From Phytophthora sp. 'mugwort' (Eukaryota > Oomycota > Peronosporomycetes > Peronosporales > Peronosporaceae), in assembly GCA_033558025.1 (NCBI GenBank), contig JAUCEF010000005.1, positions 2,232,001 to 2,296,000 on the forward strand: a stretch of 64,000 nt of DNA. Direction: 5' to 3'. Shown here piece after piece: positions 1 to 9,601 of this stretch; within the stretch, counting starts at the first letter, position 1, and the number at the start of each line of letters is the position of its first letter. The notes beneath the pieces are model-generated. The model worked only from the letters and a program-made list of their open reading frames with translations, had not been told where the DNA came from and did no database searches. The translations under genes and the position numbers were made by a program.

Positions 1-4
1 CAGC

Positions 5-840
5 TTGGCGTCGTCAACGCAAGCTGAGCAGGTCGAGCGCGTGACCGCGTTCGACATGTATGAGCGGGGGATCATCGAACATGTTCGGAGTAACCTGCAT
101 GTTCCGGCCGCAGAGCCGAAACTGCTCTACCCCAAGCCGTTGAGGCTGAAAGTAAACCCGCACGAAGGGAAGGGAGGTGAAAACCTTCACGTCTGGGTGC
201 GAGAAGTAGAGCTCGCAATGGATGCGGCTCTCATATCTACCGAGCAACTCGGAGTGACTTTCGCGCTCTCCAACCTTAGCGGGCGTGCTAAGCGTTGGAC
301 GTATACGCGGGAAGCGACAACGCCTGGATGCTTCGCGTCCTGGGCTCAGCTCTAGAACAGCTAAGATCCGCGTTCCTCCCGGCGAATATGAGTACCGCCA
401 GCGGTCACGCTTCCTGTCATGTAAACAAGGAAGACGTAGGCTGCACCAGTACACCCAGGAGGTGCGGGAGCTCACCGCATTCCTCGTGGGGAACCAACTC
501 CATGAACACATCAAGGTGACGGTGCTCATGGACGGCTTAAGAGCAGGACCGGCCCACACCCAGCTGTTTCAGGTGCAGGCAAATATTCTGGACGAGAAGA
601 TCCAAGTCGCCCTTCAAGAGGCGTACAGTCACCACCAGGCGCGCACGCCGGTGGTGATGTGGCCAGGGACTGCGACACCAAGTCGCGGGGCCCCAAGCGG
701 GCCAGTCCCATGGAACTTGGGCTCGCCGAGCAGCATGATATTCGCTGCTATAGCTGTTGTAAGCTAGGGCACATGGCACGCGCCCTGCGGGGGGACAACG
801 AAAACGTTTCCCTCCAAAACCCATCGCGCTCAAGGGTCGT
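5..840 (+). pseudogene. Ty3/gypsy gag remnant with damaged zinc knuckle
   Basis: The first frame (5-355) reads as a retrotransposon Gag core, including a motif ending LSGRAKRW followed by an aromatic-rich stretch, and then stops. Gag-like sequence resumes in another frame at about 385-660 and in a third at about 655-840. The third frame carries a CCHC knuckle (around 750-790) that reads CYSCCKLGHMARAL: the first two Cys and the His are present, but the fourth ligand is Leu instead of Cys. At least two frame changes and the lost zinc ligand make a working Gag impossible. Confidence 0.8.
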
Positions 841-999
841 AGGCAAGGCCGCGACCCCACGGGCAAGGGAAGGCAGGACACCAGTAGGGGCGGGGCGCCC
901 TACTGGGGAAGATCTAAGTCTTCATGAGCGGTGCGCGGGTGGCGCGCACCATGGAGGCTTAGCCCCTGAGAGTCTTTGCACTCTCAAATCTAAGAAGGG

Positions 1000-1440
1000 C
1001 AGCGTTAGGCTGCTAATAGCACACGTACGTATAGGGGGATATACCCATCCCTTTCGAGTCTTAATAGACTCCGGGGCGTCGAAGAACTTTGCACGTCGCC
1101 AGACTGTTGCAGAGAATAGCAACAAGTTGGCCGATGCTTTACCAGAAAACAAAGGCAACGGGACAGCGTCGGTACAACTGACCGACGGAACGGTGATTAC
1201 CGTTCCCAAGATCCATGTGGATCTAGCTGTAAATTCGAGGACTTCGACAGCATGGAGCAGTTTACGATCCTAGAGATGGACAAGCATGACTTGATCCTGG
1301 GCATGCCCTGGCTCGAGAAACATGAGCCATGGATCGATTGGCGAAACAAAGCCATCGGGACCAGCTGGCCCGCAGTTACTGGCAGAGCATTGGTAAGTCA
1401 TGTTCCCACCTCTACCAGGAACTGGGGCGTCTGACAGGGG
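1000..1440 (+). pseudogene. Retroelement aspartic protease remnant
   Basis: A frame across about 1000-1240 contains the retropepsin-type active-site motif LIDSGASKNF (near 1060-1095), where the usual DTGA/DSGA Asp is kept. The downstream strand motif DLILGMPWL (near 1290-1320) lies in a different frame, so the protease is split by a frameshift around 1240. In intact gypsy elements this domain matures Gag and Pol. Here it sits between the gag remnant and a repetitive linker leading into RT. Confidence 0.75.
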
Positions 1441-1611
1441 CGCCGGGATGCAGGAGCATCCAATGAATTTTTGTGAGCCCCGACGTATTGAGCGACTGCC
1501 TAGAAGAGGGTGGCAGCAGAAGCTGCACCTGGTCGAGTGCGGCAGCCCTTACCGGATAGCCCTCGACCCCCGCCGGAATCTAGACCGGCGGTGCCGGGCG
1601 GCACCGACCAG

Positions 1612-1893
1612 GTGGGTAACCTAGGTCCACACCAAGTCATCCAGACTGAAACTGGCGAGGAAGACGCGCGAGGCTCTTCCTGTGTGGGTAACCATGCTCC
1701 ACACCGAGTCACCCAGACAGAAACTAGCGAGGAAGGCGCAGAATGCGCTTCCTGTGTGGGTAACCTTGTTCCACACCAGGTCGCCCAGACCACAACTGAA
1801 GAAGAAGTGGCGGAATGCACTTCTTGTGTGGGTAACCATGTTCCACAAGAAGCTTTAGAGGCTTTGGACGTCGTCAATGAGACGTCCACAGAA
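1612..1893 (+). repeat. 72-bp tandem repeat in the protease-RT linker
   Basis: The string GTGGGTAAC recurs at 1612, 1684, 1756 and 1828, an exact 72-bp period, and again at 1894 after 66 bp. In the + frame each full unit encodes 24 residues starting VGN, with a conserved P-H-x-V-x-Q-T core and an acidic tail ending S-C. Three full units and a diverged fourth are visible. The period is a multiple of three and the frame stays open across 1510-2307. The array lies between the protease and RT modules of the relic. Confidence 0.85.
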
Positions 1894-2309
1894 GTGGGTA
1901 ACGAAGTACCACGTCACGGTCGCCGTCGACAACATAATCGACACCGCAAGTCGAGACTGGATTTGCTTCAAGCGACTCGGAACCCAGGGCCCGGGTTCTT
2001 CCGACGCGGTCAGTCGAAGGGTGTTATCACATCCTCGACGGCGAGTCCGGCCATCGGGGCTAAGGCAGGCGGCATCCAACTAGAGCCGCTGCCAGAGGTG
2101 TCAGAGCTCCTGAACCTCGAAGAGTTGAGGCCGACAGATTTCCTGGCCGACCTGAAGGCAGGTGAAATCGCGGAGGTGGTACTTTTAAAGCAAGAGTCCA
2201 CTCCAGAGGAATTGAGTTCCTCCTCGGTTACGGACGAGGGCGTCCTGGAGGTATTCTCCTCCCAGTATGCCTCGAGCTTGGGATCTGGGATTCTAAAGAA
2301 CCCGTAGGA

Positions 2310-3060
2310 TCCCGTGTATCCTTTGATGAAGGAATTTGAGGACGTGGTGTCCAAGGATCCACGTCTCAAATTCCACCGGATCGTGGGATCAGGCACGAGA
2401 TTGATCTCGTACCGGGCACAAGTTACTGCGTCACCAGACAATGGCCACTGCCTCGCGAGCAGTGCGAGGTCATTGACACCTTCTTCGCCGCAAAGGCCAA
2501 GGCAGGCATTGTGCGGGAATCAAAACCCCCTCACTCGACGCCAACCTTCTACGTTCGGAAGCCGAACGGGAAGTGGCGTCTGATTCATGCTTTTAATAAA
2601 CTGAACAGCGCAACGGTGCCGGCCCAGACACCCATCCCGCGAAAGGATGTGTTGTTTAACAACATGGCCGGGTGCGAGTAATACAGCGCCCTGGATTCTG
2701 GTGGACGATACTACCAGATCCTGATGCGTGAGAGCGACATCCCGCTCACCGCAGTGAGCACCCCGAGCGGTATGCTCTGGGAGTGGCTGGTGATGCCACA
2801 GGGCCTGTCTAATGCCCCGGCGACGTACAATCGCCTAGTCACGTAGTTGTTTAAACCGCTGCGTGTGTACGCACAGTCGTACTTCGACAACATCTTCGTC
2901 CATAGCCGTGCCGAGGGAGGCAAGACGGATATGGAAGTGCGTTTGAAGCACCTCCGTCGAGTGGGTGGAGGTCATGGGGGCGAACAAGCTCTATGCCAAC
3001 ATCTACAAGTACGTCTTCACGGCGCAAGAGATCAAAGTTCTCAGTTGCTTCGTTAGCAAC
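2310..3060 (+). pseudogene. Reverse transcriptase remnant with mutated active site
   Basis: The + frame through about 2430-2930 shows RT landmarks in order: a KPNGKWR-type finger motif, the palm block around LDSGGRYYQI, the MPQGLSNAPATY block, and the catalytic box at 2880-2891. The box reads YFDN where YxDD is required, because codon 2889-2891 is AAC, so the second catalytic Asp is lost. In-frame stops lie at 2679-2681 and 2844-2846. RT copies element RNA into DNA, and this copy cannot. Confidence 0.88.
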
Positions 3061-3133
3061 GTTATGTTCGAGCCGACCCGGAGAAGGTCAAGGCCATTTC
3101 AGCTTGGCCAACGCCAAGGGCCCAGGAGGATCT

Positions 3134-3250
3134 GAGGAAGTGGATGAGCTTGGGCAGCTACCTCCATAAGTACAGTGACTGAGCTTGGGCAGCTACCTCA
3201 ATAAGTACAGTGACTTATGGAGGTAGTTGCCCAAGCTCAGCCACTTCCTC
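3134..3250. repeat. Local duplication plus inverted repeat inside pol
   Basis: A 35-bp segment at 3146-3180 is repeated directly at 3181-3215 with one mismatch. Immediately after, 3212-3250 is the reverse complement of about 3134-3171 with two mismatches. The segment encodes the RT connection motif before RNase H, so it appears twice forward and once backward. Three copies packed like this suggest template switching during reverse transcription or repair rather than simple tandem slippage. Confidence 0.9.
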
Positions 3251-3790
3251 GGGGTACGCGGGTCTGGCTAGACCCTTGTCGGATCTTCTGAAGAAGGATA
3301 CCGACTGGCGTCGGGGGCGCGAGCACCAGAAAGCTTTGACAATGTCAAAGCAAGCCTTCAGAAGGTGCCTATCCTGGCACTGCCGGACGAGACGAAGCCG
3401 TTCAGCGTCGTCTAAGATGCATCCTATTATGCAATCGGATGTGCATTGCTGCAGAATGATGCAGCAGGACGTGAACGAGTGATCTCGTTTCAGTTCACGC
3501 AGCTCGAAGGCTGCCGAACGGAACTAGCTCGTTCATGACAAGGGGATGCTTGCCATGAAGTACGCCCTTGGCACGTTCCCGGTGCACCTCCTGGGCTCAC
3601 AGCCCTTTATGATCTACACAGATCACGCATCCTGGCGGACGGCGACGAATTCGCCCCATCTGTCCCAACGTATGGCGAGATGGCTGTCCTACTTCGCGAA
3701 ATACAACTCCCGCGTCGAGTACAAGCCTGGCAAGCTCAACGTGCTTGCCGATGCGTTGTCACGCAGGCCGGACTATGCGCTAGCGAAACA
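3240..3790 (+). pseudogene. RNase H remnant
   Basis: Fragments in more than one frame resemble the gypsy RNase H domain. Near 3250-3420 a K-x-D-W motif is followed by a strand with a P-F-S-V-V core and then a stop. At 3546-3780 a second frame carries the YTDHA motif, and its C-terminal segment ends KLNVLADALSRRPDY, the usual end of this domain. The domain would remove RNA from the RNA-DNA hybrid. Frame breaks around 3360-3540 and the adjacent inverted duplication make it non-functional. Confidence 0.8.
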
Positions 3791-4024
3791 TAGGCCGCGC
3801 CACGACCGATCTGTACGACCAGATACGTATGGCGTATCGGGGCGATGAAGCCCTGGCACCTCTAGTGCGTTTCCTTGCCGCTGGCAAGGAAGCCAAGGCC
3901 GAGTGGCTCACGCCACGTTAAAGAGCCCGGCTCCATCGATACGGGTGGGCCGATGGCGTGCTCTACTATCGAGTGGAGCCTCATGAACCCCCACGGGTAG
4001 TCGTATCAAAGACGAGGATCTAAA

Positions 4025-5030
4025 GTTTGACATCCTTCAGGAGGTGCACGATGCCGTCCAGTGGTCACTTGGACAACGGGAAGACCTTCCAATCTGTCTC
4101 TTAGTACTTTTGGTGGGCCCACATGTACAAGTGGGTCGCACAGTACGTGAAGACATGTGGAACATGTCAGCGGGTGAAACCCGCCGGAATCGCCTCGGCT
4201 CTCTTGCAGAGCCTGCCCGTTCCAGCGGACTGCTGGAAGTCGATGAGTTTGGACTTCATCTTCGGGATTCCAGCCGACGGCCACGGAAGCACCGGTATCT
4301 TTGTGTTCGTGTGTTGTCTGAGCAACATGGTGCGTCTCGCTTTCGTCAAAGATATCGTACCGGGGAACAGGCTGCGAAGCAGTTCCTGAATGGCATTTTC
4401 CGCCATCATGGTCTGCCGGAAACAATTGTCTCGGACACTCTACGCATCATCTGTGCAGAGTCTCGTCGCACTTTTTCAGAACGTCTGCCATTAGTTGAGT
4501 TTGCACTCAATAATGCGGTTCACGCATCGATCGGGTATACCGCGTTCTACCTGAATGGCTTACGCCATCCACGGGTGGCGCTCACTTTACGAGGCAGCGC
4601 CCCGTCTTCGGTTCTTAGTGGGGGAGAGGCTCGGAAAGCGTTTCCTCCCGGGTCTCGTACATGAGATCGGTTTCCTTGCGGAAACAAGTGGAGTCTTCCT
4701 ATAGACACCAGGCTGAAAGTAATCAGCCGTGTCCGTGATGCCATGGCAGCGGCACAGGACAAACAAAAGGAGTACTCTGACAAGAATGGAAGGGGAACTT
4801 AAGGTGTTTAATGTGGGTGAGTTAGTCCTACTAGACACTAGGAACTTGCCACTCGGTACATTAACCTCCTTGCAAACAACAAACTGAAGCACCGCTTCAT
4901 TGGACCCTTCGCGGTCCTGGCCAGGCATGGTGCGGCATTTAACATGACCTGCCTAAGTCGATGACAACCCACCCGACGTTCTACTGGTCCGTCTGAAGCG
5001 GTGCCATGATCTGCAGGGCTCACATGCCCC
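4025..5030 (+). pseudogene. Integrase remnant with internal deletion
   Basis: The segment 4123-4389 carries the end of the HHCC zinc domain (CGTCQRVKP) and the start of the catalytic core (SMSLDF, which keeps the first catalytic Asp). A V-S-D motif at about 4420-4435 is followed directly by a motif that normally lies well downstream, then by LPLVEFALNNAVH (4486-4520). The central part of the core, which would hold the catalytic Glu, therefore seems deleted at about 4436. The C-terminal segment near 4885-5000 resembles the RLKxxHD end of gypsy integrases and contains stops. Confidence 0.8.
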
Positions 5031-5035
5031 AACTC

Positions 5036-7250
5036 TTCAAAGCGAACCTACGACTCTTCTCTCTGAACGCGCCCAGAACCAGAGACCCAGGTCCCTTGGG
5101 GGGGGGAAGGGGCTCCATACGAAGGGACCCCGGCTGCATACGACAATTATGAGCCATACGGATACGAATGGGAGTACGCCGGGGTCGCTCCCGCCAGGGG
5201 TACAGGCCGCAGGAGGTCCCGATGGAAGTACATCTCCCGCTGGACTCGGTCCATGGACACCAAAAGGGCATCCAGACGTCGGAAATCCTCGTCCACGTCA
5301 TTAGTACGACGGTCGACCCGACCTTCAAGGGCCGACAAGTCGTCAGCCAGACGGTTTATGTCGTCACGAATCGGCCCAAGGACCCCAGCGCTCCCGGTCT
5401 GGGCGGCGGCAGCCCCGCCCTCAGCCGAGTCCAAGCGCAATCTTAAGCGAAAGGACTCGGCGATGAAGAGCAGTGTTTTCAACGGTCAGAGGTGGAGCCG
5501 AAGGCGGCACACCAGGTTCTGAGCCGGACCGTAGGGGTGGTGCCTCATACTTGTACTCGTATGAGGGCGCCGCCACCTCTTCTCTACCGTAATGGGTAGA
5601 CCCACTACCACGTGGAGCGTGTGCTCCAGGAGCGGCGCGCTCACGGGAAGCGCCAGCTCCGCGTGAAGTGGAGGGGCACTCGGAGGCTGAGTGCTCCAGG
5701 GAGCCGATTGAACGTCTCCAGGCTGCTTGCCCGAAAGCTGGCGCGGTCTGGGAACAGAATCGGTGACGGCTTCGTAAGTAGTTCGGGCTTTCTTGCCCTA
5801 GACCATACCCCCGCTCATCATGAGCGCAAGAAGCATAATTCTTCTGCAGCTCTCTAGGAGCTGCCGTTTGCCTACGACATGGGCAAACTCAATGTGGAGA
5901 TCGCGGAGGTCAAGGATGGCCTCCAGCGTGAGATCCTGCCGGAGAACGACAACTTGTCCTTGTGAGAAGCGCGTAGTTGCTCACCTCCAAACGACGGCCT
6001 CTGCCTCTTGGAGGGAGTAACATGTGGGGGCATCACGGCAGGATAGCCCCACATAGGTCGCAGTCCTGACCGGAGCTGTGGCTTCTTTCGCCGGCTCGCG
6101 AACGCTTTAAGAGGAATGTTGTGCGGTACCAGGAGCAACATTAGCAATACTGATGTTCTGTTGGAACAGGGGCTGCTTGGCCACCAGGTGGTGCTCGTAA
6201 GCGCCCTGCCGAGAAGCACGCGAGGCGGCTGCAGCTGAACCATGTAGGCGTCAGCTCCGTGGGACCCCTCAGGAGGGACGTACTCGGGAGTGTAAGGCGG
6301 TTCCCCACGGACAAGTGAAGAATACTTCTTCAGAGGCGGCCGGGTCGCCGGGGCACGCAGTCCCTTATGACAAGCAGCCTGGTACTCCGACCGAGATCGT
6401 TAGAGATCTCTCAGCCGACTTGGTCCTCTTCCTCGTCGCCACTAGTAGAGCTGAAGAGACCCTTATCGGTAGAAGTGATGGTCGCCAACTCTCATGGAGT
6501 GGAGACCGGGAAGCTACCCGCCGCTAACGGCTGACTTCCGAGGCTGCTGCTGCCTTCGAAGCCTTGGTGCGGGCAGTTTCCTCCGCGAGTGTCTAGTTCT
6601 TTATTGGAGAATGAGGTTTCTCTTCGTCCTCCTTGGGCGAGCTAGGACTCCTCTGCCATTCTAACGTCTTCGGCTCATGGCCATGGTCGCCACGATGGCT
6701 AGACAGCGAGGTACGAGACCCAAACGAATCGGACTGACTCGGGTCGCCGTCAGACCCTTTGACGAGCGGGATTTCGTTGTCACCCCAGGATATGGGATAG
6801 TCCTCCCCGTAGTCCACGAGGAGCTCAGGATCCTCCACAGGCGGGTCAGGCGCCGTGGGCGTCACCTTGGACGCCACCTTGGTGGATCCCTTAGTGGCAG
6901 AGCCTTTGCCAGACGGCTTAAAGCTCTTAGCCTGCTGTGGGAAGCAACAGGCTTGGCATGCGATTTCGCACCGCTGCCAGACCAAATCTTGGTCATGTTT
7001 AAGACTGACGTGGAAGCCGAGACGGAGAAGAGCACGTGGAAGTGCTCAGGGCTCAGAGAAAATGAGCCGGCTGCGAAAACTAACCGCAGCCGAGTCGATG
7101 TAAATTCGACTTGGAGAGTGAAAGGCGGTGACTTCTTTTCACTCGTCCTGGATGGACTTGTGAACTGTCGTTTACTGAGAGTTTGTATACTCTCCAGAAG
7201 TGTGCGCAAGGTGTTGTGCGCCCCGTCACAGCTTAGGTGAAGCAAACCTG
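5036..7250 (-). mobile_element. Gag-like fragments of a second retroelement, opposite orientation
   Basis: On the - strand several open pieces in changing frames look like the N-terminal part of an oomycete gypsy polyprotein. Positions 7245-6862 and 6985-6593 are Lys/Ser/Pro/Glu-rich. About 5860-5480 is Ser/Ala/Pro/Gly-rich with a Tyr-Glu-Tyr patch. Positions 5482-5147 form a 111-aa piece with a heptad-like segment containing RLADDLSALEGRV. They sit downstream, in - strand sense, of the LTR-like repeat at 7.3-7.45 kb, as expected for a second copy inserted in inverted orientation. No protease or RT follows on this strand. An antisense ORF belonging to the + strand element is the alternative. 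Confidence 0.45.
5609..5770 (+). pseudogene. Possible chromodomain remnant on the + strand
   Basis: One + frame from 5609 reads HVERVLQERR followed by GKRQLRVKWRG, which matches the first half of a chromodomain (V-E-x-V-L and V-K-W-x-G). After a one-base shift the expected EPIERLQ follows near 5700-5725. Chromoviruses carry such a domain after integrase, and the position about 600 bp past the integrase relic fits. The same bases are open on the - strand as the gag-like fragment, so one of the two readings may be chance. Confidence 0.4.
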
Positions 7251-7300
7251 AAGTATTCTATCTCTAGAGCTTGCCAGGGCTCTTCACCATGGTTTTGTGA

Positions 7301-7452
7301 TTTTTGACTTGTGAGGGCGCCAGCGGAGGAAAGCCAAGACAGGTAACACACCTAACACACCTGTCTTTTGGCTCTCCTCCGCTGGCGCCCTCACAAGTCA
7401 AAAACCCTAACACACCTGTCTTGGCTCTTCTCCGCTGCCACCCTCACAAGTC
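7301..7452. repeat. LTR-like inverted repeat with an extra partial copy
   Basis: The arm at 7301-7344 is the near-perfect reverse complement of 7359-7404, differing by a 2-base indel and one substitution, around a 14-nt loop rich in CACACCTAA. A third, diverged copy of the right arm lies at 7414-7452. All copies share ACCTGTCTTGGC-like sequence and end in CCTCACAAGTC. The pattern suggests broken LTR ends of opposite polarity brought together where retroelements inserted into or recombined with each other. Confidence 0.75.
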
Positions 7453-9601
7453 TGCTTAGTCCCTTGCTGGTACCTGCTCCGCCGTGGCATTCACATGAAA
7501 CCTCGTGCAGGAATTGCGCCAAGGATTCGGTGCCCAGATCGGCAGGATACCGATGCTGTTACTGCCGCGGCGTCGTCTGGACTCGTGGCGCCATCGCCCC
7601 CCAAAAATTACACCGCTAAACCAATATTGTAATCTCAAGACTACTTGCTCGACACTTGCGCGAAATTGCACGCCAAATGATAGTGTAAGAAGCCATACTA
7701 TTAAGCAAGAGCGAAGATAGAAAACGCCATTGGAGTTCGTACCAGCTTGAAGGGTTCGCACATCTGCTATGATGTGGCGTCAGCAGGACTAGTACCAACA
7801 ACTCTATAGTACTAACGGTATCGCTATACCTTTGCAGAGCCATGAGCCGCTCAGCAGAGTAGCGACCACGCTGCTCAACGTGTAAAGAAGTACATGTGAG
7901 AAAAAAGATTGTGAACCATGGAGTTGGTGTTCGAGTCTTCATCCTGGTAACGGTGCCAGCGCTTTTCTGCGAGTCCAATCAAAAATTGAGCAAGATAAGG
8001 CAAGCTCGAAAATTGGAATATCGATCAGGGCTACTGAGTTAGAAATGTAAATCAAGCACACATAAAGCAGAGTCAATTGAAGTACCTGAAAGCGTTGTGG
8101 AGTCAACAGCTCAAAATGGACTTTTATACTTACTATAATAATATATTAGTTTGTTTGGAAAGGTAGTTTTATCGTAGTTACTCCCACGTCGAAGATCTCC
8201 TTTCGATAAAGGGGTCACAAGTTTAGTGCTTTTAGCATCATGGTAACTGTAGTCGGCACAAGTTCTACAGTAGTGGTGTTATGATCTCCGCGTGCCATTG
8301 TTCGAATGGGTCCGAGGGATTTCGTAGAGACTGAATCGGTCTAGGTTTCGCATTGGGTTCATCTACACAAATGACGACTGCAACATATTTTTAGTAATAA
8401 GTTGCACGAGTGGTAAAATAGGCGAGGGATGACTATCAATACGGTACGCAAATAGACTATCAGAATATGTTTACGAGAATAGCGAACATGACAAGATAAA
8501 GCAAATTTGATACCTTTCTCATGTATGACAGTTTCCACAAAAACTAAGTTGCTTAGTGAACTTAATAGCTTGTTTTCCAAACTTTATTCAAATGTTTAGA
8601 TTCGGCATGAGAAACATCACATGCTTGGAGTCTATTTTTAACGCATTTTGGAGTGGGTAAAAATCTCTCCTCTCAACTTGATGTCTGTGGCATATTGCTG
8701 GCCATTGTGAAACATAAACGAGTCCAGTAAGAGATTTATTTGGCGATTCCGGACGGTCGCAACGGCATTTTCGAGTGTTATAGCCGAAATTGATTTTGAT
8801 TGGTACCATTCGACATCATGAAGCGATTCACCATGCAAATGAGGTCTACAACCGTAATTTACGGCATTCTGAGCTATGACGTTGAGTTTGAATAGAGTTG
8901 GATGGACACAAAAATTGCTGGTTAAAATAGAGATTTCTGGTTGCACGTCAGTTTCTATAGCAGATCGTGCGCAAGGGCTGATCCTTTTTTTAAGGTACAC
9001 AGTAAGAAAAAGGTGAAGTCGACGGGCGACATGCTCGAGAATACGTATTTTCAGATCAGATTGACCCACTCAGTAGCATTCTTTCTTAAATTATGATTGT
9101 AAACATTTTCAGGATGTCTGCTGTCACGAGCCAGCCACAAACGGTTTCAAGACTAGTGCACTCCAGTAGAAAATCGCATGATTTTTGAAATAGAAGAACT
9201 GGAACGCCGATGATACAGGCGACACTTGGCAATAAGGATAAATCCAGTGCTGACAAATTTGGTGACACCCAAACTTCGACTTACGACATGGTATCATCTC
9301 GAGAAAATTCTACAGCAAAGGAAACGATAAAGATCGAGACTCCGCTGAACCCAGCCATGTCAGCCTTGATCCGCAGCACCTTCCTTTATCAAATTTCTAT
9401 CGCACTGAAATAGCAGATTTTCTGAATATTATTAACCTACAATGCCATTATCCGGTTCATGTTTACCTAAAGCAAGTCATCGCATTATTATCCGGACATT
9501 GGCAAACTCAGAAAAGGGTATCTTCCAGCCATTTTATCATTTCCAAGCAGCAACGTACCCAAGATATCTTCCTCGACCCCTTCGGCTCGCCTACTATCAC
9601 C
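7453..9601. other. Spacer without recognisable gene
   Basis: Only short open stretches occur here. The longest, 8638-9069 on the - strand, starts with GTG rather than ATG and shows no motif I recognise. The sequence becomes AT-rich from about 8.0 kb, unlike the GC-richer genes around it, which fits decayed repeats and the upstream region of the glucanase gene. The last 100 bp before 9602 presumably hold that gene's promoter and 5' UTR. No clear regulatory element was identified. Confidence 0.6.

Larger units (their letters stand above)
1..5035 (+). mobile_element. Ty3/gypsy LTR retrotransposon relic, 5' end outside the window
   Basis: The stretch keeps the order gag, CCHC zinc knuckle, aspartic protease, reverse transcriptase, RNase H and integrase, which is Ty3/gypsy order. 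Every module is broken by frame changes or stops, so this is a dead copy. The 5' LTR and the start of gag lie before base 1. The integrase C-terminal tail fades out near 5.03 kb. No 3' LTR in the same orientation could be placed, so the 3' limit is approximate. Similarity was judged from motifs only. The class is secure; the subfamily is not. Confidence 0.9.

Noticed and set aside
8638..9069. 143-codon - strand frame in the 7.5-9.6 kb spacer
   Set aside because: It begins with GTG, has no motif and lies in AT-rich decayed sequence.
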